Of a stretch of DNA of 51,606 bases, positions 17,277 to 26,209 are shown in pieces (position 1 is the first letter of the stretch; each line of letters starts with the position of its first letter). The position numbers and the translations under genes were made by a program. The DNA comes from Acidobacteriaceae bacterium. GTDB lineage: Bacteria > Acidobacteriota > Terriglobia > Terriglobales > Acidobacteriaceae. Under the pieces are notes generated by a model. The model had not been told where the DNA came from. It saw only the letters and a list, made by a program, of their open reading frames with translations, and made no database searches. The stretch spans positions 11,536 through 63,141 of the forward strand of contig PMSQ01000091.1 in NCBI GenBank assembly GCA_003168355.1, read 5' to 3'.

Positions 17277-20200
17277 TCAGTAGATGGTGGTGACTGACAT
17301 TAGCGTGTCGCAGTCCCAACGGCTTTCAGCATTGTCAAACGCCACCACGACATGCGTGAGGCCGTCTTGTTCCATCCAGGCTCTTGCCACTGCCGATCCA
17401 CGGCCGCTGTTAAAAGCAGTAAGGGTTTCGCCGATGTATCCGAGTTGTCCCCCACAGTCAGTGATTCTTCCGGCCCCGGCCGGACGCGAAGTGAGATTGT
17501 GACTTACCAGAAAGGCTACCGCCTCCGCCAGGTAATGATCCTTGCTCACGTCGTCCGGTTGCTGCCGCGGATTGAAATAACTGAACAAAAAAACTCCGCG
17601 CGTTCCCGAATCGTCGACGTAGCCCTTGACGAACGAGGAGGCTTGCGGGTCTCTCGATTCCCAGCTGTTCCAGGATTGGGGATAGCACATTGCCAGGTTT
17701 AGGGTTGGAAATACGACGGGCAGAAGCTTTCCATGTTGCGTCGTAATGTCCTGGGTTCCGGCCAGCTCACCGTCCACGTAGAGCTCGGCGCGGTAGGTGC
17801 CGTCCGCGACGCAAGTCCGGCCCCAGGTGGCGAAGAGTACCGACCGGAAATCGCTGGCCATCCCTTGATAATCCAGCTTCCAGTCCGCCGCCCCCGAGAC
17901 TAGCGGCAGAACCCGCCAAGTCTCCCATTCCGGATTGTAGGCGTACCAGAGGACGGATAGGACGTCACGGTTTTTGTCGACGGTGGGTTCCGGAGCGCGC
18001 CAGCTCAAGCTTGACGTAGTTGCGGTCAACTGAACGTCCACAGTTTTTGGGTGGAACGGAACCCGGAAGGGCTCCTTCGGCGGCCACGCGATTGCCACCA
18101 TCTCGGACTTCAGCCGGGGTATTACTTGCCGATCGATATCCTGGCAGTCGTTTGCTTTCTGGTGGATGCCGCCGCAGTAACGATGAAGTATGTCCAGGTC
18201 AGTGATGGCTCCCGCCAATACAGCTCCCTGGCCTTTGAGTCCCTGTTTCATCGCTTGCTCATAAACCTCAATACCTTCCTCTTTCTTACCGTCCGCGAGC
18301 AATCCCAGGCCCAGATTGAACTTGGGTACCAGATCCATCTCGTCGAGGGCGATGCCTTTCTGTGTTTCTGTTATGCCGCGCTCCACCGTTTTCCGATTGC
18401 CTTGCAACAGTCCCTCCAATATGGAATCGAACCCGTAATCCACTTGAGGAGAAACGGGAGGCTTGAGACCCTGTTGCTCGATCATTTTCAAAGCCTGTTG
18501 TTCATGCTCGGTGATGATCGGAAGAGACTCCTTGGAGGTGATGCTCACAAAGCCGCTTTCGTTCAGTTGGGGAGTCTTCGCAAGCTGAGTAAGAAGAGCA
18601 TAGTAAAAATTGCCCATCGCGAAAGTGGGGCGTATATCCACCGCGCAGCCGAACTCCCGGGCGGCTTTAGCCAATTCCTCCGGATCGTCTGAGGAACTCT
18701 CGTACAGTGTTCTGCCCTCGGCATAGTGGCGGGCAGCGTCCTGCACGGGATCGTCCTCGGGCTTCTCCCCACTCTGGCATTCCGGGCGGGCAGCATGTTT
18801 TTTCGCGCTGCGAAACTCCCAACTCATGTACACCCCATAGCCGAAGCTGTAAAGCACCAGGCAACAACTGAAGACCACCAGGATGAAGGCATCGCGGTTG
18901 CGGCCCATGCTCAGTGCTTGTCCGAACAAATACAGCGCAATGGCAAAGAGGGTCAGCATCGCCAAATAGGTGGTCGCTCGCCGCTGCCATAGCAGGCTTA
19001 GTTCGTTGTTGGCGTCCGACATGGCGAAGGCTCGTTCCGAATCCTTACGGCCCTGGTTTACCAGTTTCCTGGGAAAGTTACGGTCCTGCCCGGGCCCCCA
19101 CTCACTCGTGAACCTGCTCTTCAAACCTTTGTTGTAATCGGACAGGCCGCTCAAGAGCAGATTCCAATGGGCCAGCTGGTCGAACGAGGCCTTCAAATCG
19201 AGAACCGAGGGATTTTCCCTGGCCAGATCCACCCGCTGTCTAGCGGCTTCGTAGTGAACCAGGTACTCCTGCGCGGTTGACATGTCGCCCACCGTGTTGA
19301 AAAAGGTTGTGCCATTGCCGGAGTTGGTCTTAAAGAGCGTTCCCTGGTTCTCCAGAACCTGACTGAACGCGGCAGCCGAGTGCGCCGTGGCTCTGCTATA
19401 GAGAAGACCGCTGAGCGCACTTAGTACGGCCGTGACCGCGATCATGAAGATGGTAAAACGCCCGAAGCCGTGGGCCACCGGAGCCGTGTGCACGCGCACT
19501 CCGGCAAAAAGGGTAGGCTCGACTTCGCTGGGGTGAACGGGCTCCCATTCCCCGACCATATCCACCAACCGCGTCCACCGCCAGAGTTTCCGCCCGACCA
19601 GCACCAACACACCGAAGGCGAATAGAGCTAGCAGGAGGGTCCTCCAGGAGTTGCGGTCCGCCCACACCGCCACGAACAATCCCATCAGGGCAATAAAGAT
19701 TCCCGCGCACACCAACACATTCTCCCGTCCCACGCTCTTCAGGCTCAACTGAGCAAAGGTGAGAAAAGCAAGCGCCAATACAAACAAGAGAACGGCACCC
19801 GCCAGCCACACAACCTTGCGGCGCTCGGCTTCCACGTAACGCTCCGCATTTTCCCAAATGGATGGCGGGGATTCGCCTTTGTTCTTCGGTTCCACCCAGC
19901 GCGCATCGAATCCATATCCGCTGAGTTGGTTCGCCGCACTTTGTTGCAGCGACTCCTCCATCGACCGGGGCAGATCTACCCAAAAAAAGTTTAGGTAAGC
20001 TCGCAGTGCTCTCACGACCGCGTTGTCTTCCTGAGCTTGCAGCGTGAGCATAGCTGCCCGGCCGCGGTCAGTCGCGAAGACTTGCCGCGCTTCCTTCAGG
20101 TCGTTCCGCGCCTCGGTGCTGTACACATATTGGCTGTACTCGTACCTGGTCCGGTTGGCCATTTTATTCAGGATTTCCTGGCGATGGACCAATTCGAGCA

Positions 20201-20357
20201 CTTTCCCTTGTTGCAGTCTTCTCTCGGAGCGTAGCGTCTCATGCTCCGCCAAAGCGGCGCGGTACGCGACCGTCGCACCCAGCATTGCCACCACCGCCAT
20301 CATCATGGCGATGGGGATGGACATCAATCTCGCTGCATTGCTTTCCTGGGATTCCAC
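17277..20357 (-). CDS. Large polytopic membrane protein with TPR-like region, unknown function (1026 aa)
   Basis: I do not recognise this family. Visible architecture: a membrane helix (11-32); a periplasmic-looking helical region (33-180); three helices (about 182-203, 213-232, 238-255); one more at 301-319; a soluble helical region; two helices (462-484, 489-511). Then come TPR-like repeats (about 545-725, e.g. LVPKFNLGLGLLADGKKEEGI) and a beta-rich C-terminal domain with several Cys (770-1026). GTG at 20355-20357 is the start, supported by GGAGG six bases upstream. The gene is monocistronic between lon and pheA. The layout suggests a membrane sensor or scaffold, but that is inference only. 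Confidence 0.82.
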   Translation of the reverse strand: MESQESNAARLMSIPIAMMMAVVAMLGATVAYRAALAEHETLRSERRLQQGKVLELVHRQEILNKMANRTRYEYSQYVYSTEARNDLKEARQVFATDRGRAAMLTLQAQEDNAVVRALRAYLNFFWVDLPRSMEESLQQSAANQLSGYGFDARWVEPKNKGESPPSIWENAERYVEAERRKVVWLAGAVLLFVLALAFLTFAQLSLKSVGRENVLVCAGIFIALMGLFVAVWADRNSWRTLLLALFAFGVLVLVGRKLWRWTRLVDMVGEWEPVHPSEVEPTLFAGVRVHTAPVAHGFGRFTIFMIAVTAVLSALSGLLYSRATAHSAAAFSQVLENQGTLFKTNSGNGTTFFNTVGDMSTAQEYLVHYEAARQRVDLARENPSVLDLKASFDQLAHWNLLLSGLSDYNKGLKSRFTSEWGPGQDRNFPRKLVNQGRKDSERAFAMSDANNELSLLWQRRATTYLAMLTLFAIALYLFGQALSMGRNRDAFILVVFSCCLVLYSFGYGVYMSWEFRSAKKHAARPECQSGEKPEDDPVQDAARHYAEGRTLYESSSDDPEELAKAAREFGCAVDIRPTFAMGNFYYALLTQLAKTPQLNESGFVSITSKESLPIITEHEQQALKMIEQQGLKPPVSPQVDYGFDSILEGLLQGNRKTVERGITETQKGIALDEMDLVPKFNLGLGLLADGKKEEGIEVYEQAMKQGLKGQGAVLAGAITDLDILHRYCGGIHQKANDCQDIDRQVIPRLKSEMVAIAWPPKEPFRVPFHPKTVDVQLTATTSSLSWRAPEPTVDKNRDVLSVLWYAYNPEWETWRVLPLVSGAADWKLDYQGMASDFRSVLFATWGRTCVADGTYRAELYVDGELAGTQDITTQHGKLLPVVFPTLNLAMCYPQSWNSWESRDPQASSFVKGYVDDSGTRGVFLFSYFNPRQQPDDVSKDHYLAEAVAFLVSHNLTSRPAGAGRITDCGGQLGYIGETLTAFNSGRGSAVARAWMEQDGLTHVVVAFDNAESRWDCDTLMSVTTIY

Positions 20358-20733
20358 GCCGGGCCTCCTTTTTCAGTTGCAAGAACCAGGGGCACGTACC
20401 TGAACTAAACCGATATCCTGGGTTCGGAAACCAACACCGGCCTTCGACCTGCATCCCGGGGGGGTGGGACGCTACAGGAAACAGCTACAACAGTTTGCCA
20501 CGTTCGTCAAGCAATAAGATGTACGGTGGGTCAGTTTGAAACTCTTCAACGATTGCAACCCTCATGCGTCATCCCGCAGTCCCGCGTTTTCACCAGCGGG
20601 ACGAGGGATCTCCCGTGCGCACACAGCCCGCCCTTCTCAAACTGCACCACTACCGAATGTACCTGCGTGCCAATTTTCCCCGGACTACGGTCAACGGAAT
20701 AGAATTTTTTTCAGGCCGGCCGAGCGCAGGCGG
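20358..20733. other. Gene-free region between pheA and the large membrane protein
   Basis: These 376 bases hold the leader and promoter of the 1026-residue protein (minus strand) and the 3' flank of pheA. A GC-rich run near 20455-20470 and an AT-richer stretch near 20490-20520 are visible, but no confident promoter, RNA or gene. The open frames here are unsupported. Confidence 0.55.
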
Positions 20734-21609
20734 CTACGCCGCCGGATAAATCCCCAGGACCCTGACGAACTCCGCGACCTCGCCCAGGTGGCGAAGCGCA
20801 TTGCGGGCAGGTTCGTCGTCGCCGCGAAGGAAGTCGACATAAAAGACGTACTCCCAGGGCCGTCCGCGCATGGGCCGCGACTCGATCTTGCTCAGGCTGA
20901 TATCGCGAAGAGCAAAGACGCTGAGCGATTTGAACAGCGCTCCGGGCACGTTCTTTACCTTGAAGGCGATGGAAGTCTTGTTGGCTCCGCGCGGAATGAG
21001 GCGCTGGTAGCGGCGCGCGGAGGCAGCGGTTCCCTTTTTCCCGGCGGTGCTTGCGCTCGACTTGTGCATCAGGAAGAAGCGAGTGAAGTTGCGTTTGTCG
21101 TCTTCGATGCCGGCTTGAAGGATTTTGCCGGAGTACTCGAGCGCGGCGTGGCGTCCGGCGATTCCGGCGGCGTCGGCAAAGCGATGGGCGACAACGTGCT
21201 TCACGCTGCCCGCCGTGTCGTAGAACGGGACCGGTTCGATCTTAGGATTGTGGCGAAAAAAGTCCCGGCATTGATCGAGCGCCACCGGATGTGAGAATGC
21301 ACGGCGCAACGCACTGAACTTCACATCAGGCGCGGCGATCACGTTGTGCACGATGCGCAGCAGAAATTCGCCTTGAATGAATACCTCGCGCTCAACCAGA
21401 AGATCGGCATGCTCCGCCACAGTGCCGGCCAGCGAATTCTCGATGGGGATGACGGCGGCGGCGACCGATCCGTTCTCGACGCGGTCGAACACCTCGGCAG
21501 AACGGGCGCAGGGAACGACGGTGCAACGCGGCAACATGCGCTCCGCAGCTTCATGGCTAAAGGAACCGAGTTCACCCTGGATCGCGACCTTGATGGCGGC
21601 AACTTTCAT
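20734..21609 (-). CDS. pheA: Prephenate dehydratase
   Basis: From the ATG at 21607-21609 the protein is 291 residues: a periplasmic-binding-like catalytic domain (VAIQGELGSFSHEAAERM, VIPIENSLAGTVAEH, and the NFTRFFLM motif holding the catalytic Thr) and a C-terminal ACT regulatory domain (KTSIAFKVKNVPGALFKSL, SKIESRPMRGRPWEYVFYVDF) with the ESRP motif that binds phenylalanine. It converts prephenate to phenylpyruvate in phenylalanine synthesis and should be feedback-inhibited by Phe. An upstream ATG (21675) adds 22 residues that do not look like the family. There is no fused chorismate mutase, and no other aromatic pathway genes adjoin. Confidence 0.93.
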   Translation of the reverse strand: MKVAAIKVAIQGELGSFSHEAAERMLPRCTVVPCARSAEVFDRVENGSVAAAVIPIENSLAGTVAEHADLLVEREVFIQGEFLLRIVHNVIAAPDVKFSALRRAFSHPVALDQCRDFFRHNPKIEPVPFYDTAGSVKHVVAHRFADAAGIAGRHAALEYSGKILQAGIEDDKRNFTRFFLMHKSSASTAGKKGTAASARRYQRLIPRGANKTSIAFKVKNVPGALFKSLSVFALRDISLSKIESRPMRGRPWEYVFYVDFLRGDDEPARNALRHLGEVAEFVRVLGIYPAA

Positions 21610-21751
21610 CACAAGGCAAGGTAGCTGGAGCAGGCGGGAAAGTGCAAATCGATTCTGCGGGCGCGGTGCTCCCATCCGCCACTTCCAGTGCGGACGAAAG
21701 CCTTCAATCGCAGAGTTCGTGAAGTACGACTGCGGAGGCCGCTAAGAAAAG

Positions 21752-22270
21752 CTAGACCAAGTTTTTCTCCAACACAAGTGCGTCCACGCCGTTTGAATAG
21801 TAGCGAGGATAAGTTCTGACTACGCTGTAGCCATGGCGTTTGTAGAACGACAGGGCGGAGACGTTGTCCACGGCAGTTTCCAGTTCGACCGAGCCGGAAC
21901 CGGTAGTACGCAGTCGATCTTCCGCCGCGCGCAGGAGCAAAGATCCCGCGCCCAAGCGGCGGGCGGCGGCAATCACGTCGATGGTAATAATGTGGCCGCG
22001 ACCGCGGCTGCCTGCTTCGGCTACGAGGAAGCCAGCGATGGAAGCATCGGCGGAAGCGCTCACCGAAAAATTTTCTTCGCCTTTTCCGGAATTGGGACCG
22101 ACCCCATCACTGGCTGCCCCGACCGCAACCAGCGTGAACGAACCGCGACGCCTCATGTAGACCTTAAGCTCCGTGCGGGAATAGGAAATGCCGGCAGGAA
22201 AGCAGTTTTGATCGATGCGCCACAGCGCGTCGAAGTCCGGGGGCTGGAAGTCTCGGATGGTGAAGAGCAC
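21752..22270 (-). CDS. GNAT-family N-acetyltransferase (RimI-like)
   Basis: The protein shows the GNAT fold: FTIRDFQPPDFDALWRIDQ at the start, IAGFLVAEA (beta4), ITIDVIAAARRLGAGSLLL (motif A, acetyl-CoA binding, as R-x-x-G-x-G/A), ELETAVDNVSALSFYKRHGY (motif B) and a Tyr-rich end. RimI relatives acetylate N-terminal amines of ribosomal or other proteins; the true substrate is unknown. I place the start at the GTG (22268-22270), where homologues begin, giving 172 residues with a TACAAT box just upstream. The frame stays open to an ATG at 22378, adding 36 low-complexity residues. An insertion of about 25 Ser/Gly/Ala-rich residues lies between beta3 and beta4. Confidence 0.82.
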   Translation of the reverse strand: MLFTIRDFQPPDFDALWRIDQNCFPAGISYSRTELKVYMRRRGSFTLVAVGAASDGVGPNSGKGEENFSVSASADASIAGFLVAEAGSRGRGHIITIDVIAAARRLGAGSLLLRAAEDRLRTTGSGSVELETAVDNVSALSFYKRHGYSVVRTYPRYYSNGVDALVLEKNLV

Positions 22271-22447
22271 GCCGCCATTGTAGCGGGGAGGCGGGTGGGG
22301 ATCACTTGATCGTCCTGGATTGGAGGCTGTTAGGTCTAAGTTTTCCACAGATTCGTCCTGAGATTCCCCTGGAATCATGAATTGGAGACCATTGTCCCCT
22401 TGCTTCGCCGCAACCTCGGACGTACCATTGGCATCAGAGGAAGCGTA

Positions 22448-23107
22448 GTGGGACGCCTTCTGTTGATTGACGCGGCCGGCTCAGTCGCCGTCCTGGGGCT
22501 GTGGTACGTAGTGTTTTCCACCTACAATCGAAAAAAGGGAGCAACCGCCTTGCGCTGGGTGCAGACAGCTTGCGCCGGCAAGGGACGCATCCTGGATTCG
22601 CGCTGGATGGGAACCTCGCGTCTGCAGGCTCGGTTGCATTTTCCCTCGGGCTGGTTCGAGAACGCGCGCGTCATTATGAAGTTTCGGCCGCGGGCTCTGC
22701 CTGTGCAGTGGCTGGTGAGCTGCTGGCACCGCCAGAAAGAAACGCTGACCTTCGAGGCCGATCTGGGTGGTTCTCCCAGCTTTCATCTGGAAGTGGTACG
22801 GCACCGCTGGTGCGCGCACAACCGCGGGGTTTCCTCGCGCAGGCGAGACGACCGGGAATGGGATATCTACGAGCCTGGCCCCATCATCCTTACCACCCGA
22901 ACGCACTGGAAGCAGGATCCTACGGCGGAACTGAATGCCCTGATGGCGGCGCGGCGGCAGGACATTTTGCGCGTGCAATTCCGTCCGGAGTCGCCCCAGT
23001 TCTCCGCCACGGTCTGCCTGGAAGCGCTGGCCGATCGAGATGCCGCCGAGGAACTTGTGAGCGCCTTGCGCGAGATCGCTGCGGGTGCATCGACGCACCG
23101 GCAGTAG
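22448..23107 (+). CDS. Membrane-anchored protein of unknown function (219 aa)
   Basis: The preferred start is the GTG at 22448, preceded by GAGGAAG; a TTG at 22382 is the upper limit of the frame. The protein opens with one hydrophobic helix (LLLIDAAGSVAVLGLWYVVF), then a basic region and a soluble domain rich in Trp, Arg and His (GKGRILDSRWMGTSRLQARLHFPSGW as its first part, in two segments). No domain is recognised, and the rest lacks catalytic-looking motifs. It is transcribed divergently from the GNAT gene and lies upstream of a VWFA gene 72 bases away on the same strand, which may share a transcript. Confidence that it is a real gene is good; its role is unknown. Confidence 0.7.
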   Translation: MGRLLLIDAAGSVAVLGLWYVVFSTYNRKKGATALRWVQTACAGKGRILDSRWMGTSRLQARLHFPSGWFENARVIMKFRPRALPVQWLVSCWHRQKETLTFEADLGGSPSFHLEVVRHRWCAHNRGVSSRRRDDREWDIYEPGPIILTTRTHWKQDPTAELNALMAARRQDILRVQFRPESPQFSATVCLEALADRDAAEELVSALREIAAGASTHRQ

Positions 23108-23179
23108 GTAACTCCCCGGTGTGGCCAGTGCAACAGCGGGCTGAACTTTGGGCGGAAAATTTCACGACGGGGTGAAAGC

Positions 23180-24262
23180 GTGGGCCGGTTCCTTCGGTTG
23201 TTTCTTATTCTGCTTCTGCCACTCTGTACTGTATCGGGGCAGGATGCTCCTCCGCCTCAGCTCCAGCCCAGAACTGCCGAGCCGGAGAAAGTCCCCTCAA
23301 ACGGCCCGGACCGGCGAATCACACTCGACGTGCAGGTAACGAACAAATCCGGCGAACCCGTTCGCGGACTGCAGAAGGAAGATTTTACTGTTCTGGACGG
23401 TAAACTGCCGCAGAACATCAACTCCTTTCAAGCCGTGGATGGCGCGTCCGCCACTCCCGAATTGCCTCTTCAAGTCGTTCTCGTCGTTGATGCCGTCAAC
23501 GCATCCTTCCAGGCTGTCTCGAATGAACGAAATGAACTCAAGAAGTTTCTGCTGCAGAATGGCGGCAAGCTCCCGCAGCCAATGTCGCTCATCATGTTCA
23601 CCGATACTGGAGCCCAGATGCAGAACGGTTCCTCGCGGGATGGAAACTTTCTAGCCGACCTGCTCGATAAATACGAACTCGGGCTGCGAACCTCTCGTCG
23701 ATCGCAAGGCATCTACGGCGCCGCGGAGCGCTTTACCTTGTCGCTCAAGACCATTGACCAACTTGCCGCGTACGAGGCAACGCGACCGGGCAGAAAACTC
23801 GTAATTTGGATAAGTCCCGGATGGCCGTTGCTCTCGGGACCACGCACTTACATTTCCGGAAAAGAAGAGCAGCAACTCTTCGACTCGATCGCGGCAGCCT
23901 CCACTGCCCTCAGGCAGGCCCGCGTCACTATTTACAGCGTTGACCCGCTCGGTCTGGGAGATTTTAGGCGGGCTGTGTACTACGAGGAGTTTTTGAAAGG
24001 TGTAAGTTCGCCTTCGCACTCGATGCCGGGCAACCTGGGCTTGCCGGTACTCGCGGTTCAGACTGGCGGGCGCGTCCTCAATTTGACCAACGACATCACT
24101 ACTGCGGTCGCAGAGTGCGTGGCCGATGCCAATTCTTTTTATGTCCTCTCGTTCGACTCCCCTCGGGCGGACAAGCCGAACGAATACCACTCTCTCGCAA
24201 TCACTGTGGATAAACCGGGTATCACTGCCCGCACGCGCACCGGCTATTACGCCCAGCCCTGA
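23180..24262 (+). CDS. VWFA-related acidobacterial domain protein, MIDAS degraded
   Basis: The 360-residue secreted protein has a signal peptide (FLRLFLILLLPLCTVSG), the family strand (ITLDVQVTNKSGEPVRGLQK, EDFTVLDGKLPQNI) and a VWA-like fold. The residues corresponding to the MIDAS DxSxS read DAVNA (in VLVVDAVNASFQ), and the later Asp motif is replaced by SPGWPL, so metal-dependent ligand binding is probably lost, unlike the copy at 12613-13551. It ends ITARTRTGYYAQP, the conserved family terminus. GTG at 23180 with GGGGTGA upstream. It may be cotranscribed with the membrane-anchored protein at 22448. Confidence 0.88.
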   Translation: MGRFLRLFLILLLPLCTVSGQDAPPPQLQPRTAEPEKVPSNGPDRRITLDVQVTNKSGEPVRGLQKEDFTVLDGKLPQNINSFQAVDGASATPELPLQVVLVVDAVNASFQAVSNERNELKKFLLQNGGKLPQPMSLIMFTDTGAQMQNGSSRDGNFLADLLDKYELGLRTSRRSQGIYGAAERFTLSLKTIDQLAAYEATRPGRKLVIWISPGWPLLSGPRTYISGKEEQQLFDSIAAASTALRQARVTIYSVDPLGLGDFRRAVYYEEFLKGVSSPSHSMPGNLGLPVLAVQTGGRVLNLTNDITTAVAECVADANSFYVLSFDSPRADKPNEYHSLAITVDKPGITARTRTGYYAQP

Positions 24263-24317
24263 TCGGAGCTGCATTCCCTCTTCCTTGTCACCAGAGGCTG
24301 TGCTATCGTTCCCGGCC

Positions 24318-25073
24318 ATGAGTGACCGTTTCAACAATCCCACCCCGCAGTTCGGCACCGCCGAGTACCTCGGTTCGCCGGGAAGAGACCATTGCCACTT
24401 CTGCCAGCAACCGATTGCCGGAACCTATTACCGTCTAAACGGCGCCATGGCGTGTCGAGGTTGCGCCGAAAAGGCGCAGAGCGAACTACCGAAAGACAGC
24501 CACGCCAACTATGTGCGCGGCCTTCTCTACGGTGTGGGCGCGGCCATCGCAGGACTAATCCTGTACGCTACGTTCGAGATCGAGACCGGCATCATCATCG
24601 GCTACCTTTCTCTGGCCGTGGGCTGGATGATTGGCAAGGCCATGATGAAAGGATCGAGCGGACACGGCGGACGCCGCTACCAAATCGCCGCCGCTTTGCT
24701 TACCTACGCGGCGGTGTCGATGGCTGCGATCCCCATCTGGATCCACTTCTCAGGCGCGCAGAAGCAACATGCCTTGCAGCAGCAGCAACTCGCCGATGAA
24801 CAACGCGAACTGGAGAAGGAAACAGGCCGGCCACAAACCCCGGCGCTCGCAAAACCTGCCGTAAACATGGGCAAGGCATTGCTGCAGTTGGCATTTCTAG
24901 GACTCGCATCGCCGTTTCTGGAACTGGCCGATCCTTTCCATGGAGCGATCGGTCTATTCATCCTTTTCATAGGGATTCGCATCGCGTGGCAAACTACCCG
25001 AGAAACATCGCCGGCACTCGATGGCCCCTTTGCATCTTCGCCCAAGCCGTCGGCCGGAATTAGCGCGGGCTGA
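24318..25073 (+). CDS. Zinc-ribbon-containing polytopic membrane protein (251 aa)
   Basis: From the ATG at 24318 the product has an N-terminal zinc ribbon (Cys26-x2-Cys29 and Cys46-x2-Cys49: CHFC, CRGC). Several hydrophobic segments follow (about 67-85, 88-108, 120-142, 185-205 and 208-230), with a Gln/Glu-rich coiled region between the third and fourth (QHALQQQQLADEQRELEKE). No enzyme motif is visible. It precedes a zinc-ribbon M50 protease gene by 17 bases on the same strand; the shared ribbon-plus-membrane design suggests the pair work together, but this is inference. The open frame extends upstream to 24126 inside the VWFA gene, which is not credible as coding. Confidence 0.78.
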   Translation: MSDRFNNPTPQFGTAEYLGSPGRDHCHFCQQPIAGTYYRLNGAMACRGCAEKAQSELPKDSHANYVRGLLYGVGAAIAGLILYATFEIETGIIIGYLSLAVGWMIGKAMMKGSSGHGGRRYQIAAALLTYAAVSMAAIPIWIHFSGAQKQHALQQQQLADEQRELEKETGRPQTPALAKPAVNMGKALLQLAFLGLASPFLELADPFHGAIGLFILFIGIRIAWQTTRETSPALDGPFASSPKPSAGISAG

Positions 25074-25090
25074 GCGTACTATCGAGAATC

Positions 25091-26101
25091 GTGTCCTCCA
25101 TTACTCCTGAGCTCATTCGAAACTGCCGGCGTTGCGCACGCGAACTCGCGCCCGGCGCGCTCGTCTGCGACAACTGCCACGCGCTTGTACACTCCGAGGA
25201 ACTGGACCAACTTGCTGCCGAGGCGAAAGCACTGGAGGCCAAAGGAGATTTGCGGCGGGCCCGCGAGCGATGGCTTGCCGGGCTCTATCTTTTGCCGCGA
25301 ACCTCAAAGCAGTACGATTGGATCAAGGAGCATGCGCACAACCTTGAAGTCGCGGCCGACGCGGCCCAGATTCCGGAGCCTACGGACAACAAGTGGGCGA
25401 AACGTTTGGGGCCGGTAGGTCCGCTTGCGGTACTGGCTGCCAAAGGCAAGTTCCTGCTGACGGCACTGTTCAAGCTGAAGTTTCTTTTAAGCTTTGCCGC
25501 TTTCATCGGGATCTATTGGGCCCTGTGGGGAATGAAGTTCGGGATCGGCTTCGCGGTTCTGATTCTGCTTCACGAGATGGGCCACTTCATTGACATCAAG
25601 CGCCGCGGCTTGCCCGCGGAGATGCCCGTCTTTTTGCCAGGACTTGGAGCCTATGTGCGCTGGCAAGCGCTGGGGGTGTCCCTGGAAACTCGAGCGGCAA
25701 TCAGCCTGGCTGGGCCGCTGGCCGGATTTTTCGTATCGCTTGCTTGTGCCGTGATCTGGTGGCAGACGGGCAATCCGCTGTGGGCCGCGCTGGCGCGGGT
25801 GGGCGCAGTTCTGAATCTGCTGAATCTGATTCCTGTCTGGGTGCTGGATGGCGGACAGGCCGCGTTAGCCTTGAGCAAGACGGAACGCATCGTGCTGCTC
25901 ACCGCGTGTCTCGCTCTGTGGCTGCTGCTGAAAGAAAACATGTTCTTCTTGGTAGCCGTGGGCGCGGGATATCAGGTGTTCTTTGCCGGACAATTGCCGG
26001 CCCACCCCAGCCGCACCACGACTGTCTACTTTATCGCGGTACTAACCGCGCTGGGCGTGATCATCCGTCTGATGCCGGGAACGGGTTTAGGCGTGCAGTA
26101 G
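25091..26101 (+). CDS. Zinc-ribbon M50-family (site-2-protease-like) membrane metalloprotease
   Basis: The 336-residue protein starts with a zinc ribbon (Cys12, Cys15, Cys26, Cys29), continues with a short TPR-like helical pair (LAAEAKALEAKGDLRRARER) and then a membrane protease core: HEMGH (His161, Glu162, His165) and NLIPVWVLDGGQ (Asp253), the zinc ligands and catalytic Glu of M50 enzymes. Six or so hydrophobic segments are apparent. Such enzymes cut substrates within the membrane, often to release regulators. No PDZ domain is present. Start is GTG at 25091. Close spacing (17 bases) to the upstream zinc-ribbon membrane gene points to one transcript. Substrate unknown. Confidence 0.87.
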   Translation: MSSITPELIRNCRRCARELAPGALVCDNCHALVHSEELDQLAAEAKALEAKGDLRRARERWLAGLYLLPRTSKQYDWIKEHAHNLEVAADAAQIPEPTDNKWAKRLGPVGPLAVLAAKGKFLLTALFKLKFLLSFAAFIGIYWALWGMKFGIGFAVLILLHEMGHFIDIKRRGLPAEMPVFLPGLGAYVRWQALGVSLETRAAISLAGPLAGFFVSLACAVIWWQTGNPLWAALARVGAVLNLLNLIPVWVLDGGQAALALSKTERIVLLTACLALWLLLKENMFFLVAVGAGYQVFFAGQLPAHPSRTTTVYFIAVLTALGVIIRLMPGTGLGVQ

Positions 26102-26209
26102 CGGCTCCCGATGCGGCAGGTTTCCAGCTGATAGCTTCCCAGTCGCCGACCCTTCGGGAGCGATGCGACAGACCTCGCGATCAGTCGCGCGGCGTTCTAT
26201 CATTGATCC

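Noticed and set aside
20536..21294. A 252-residue plus-strand frame over pheA
   Set aside because: Antisense shadow of prephenate dehydratase.
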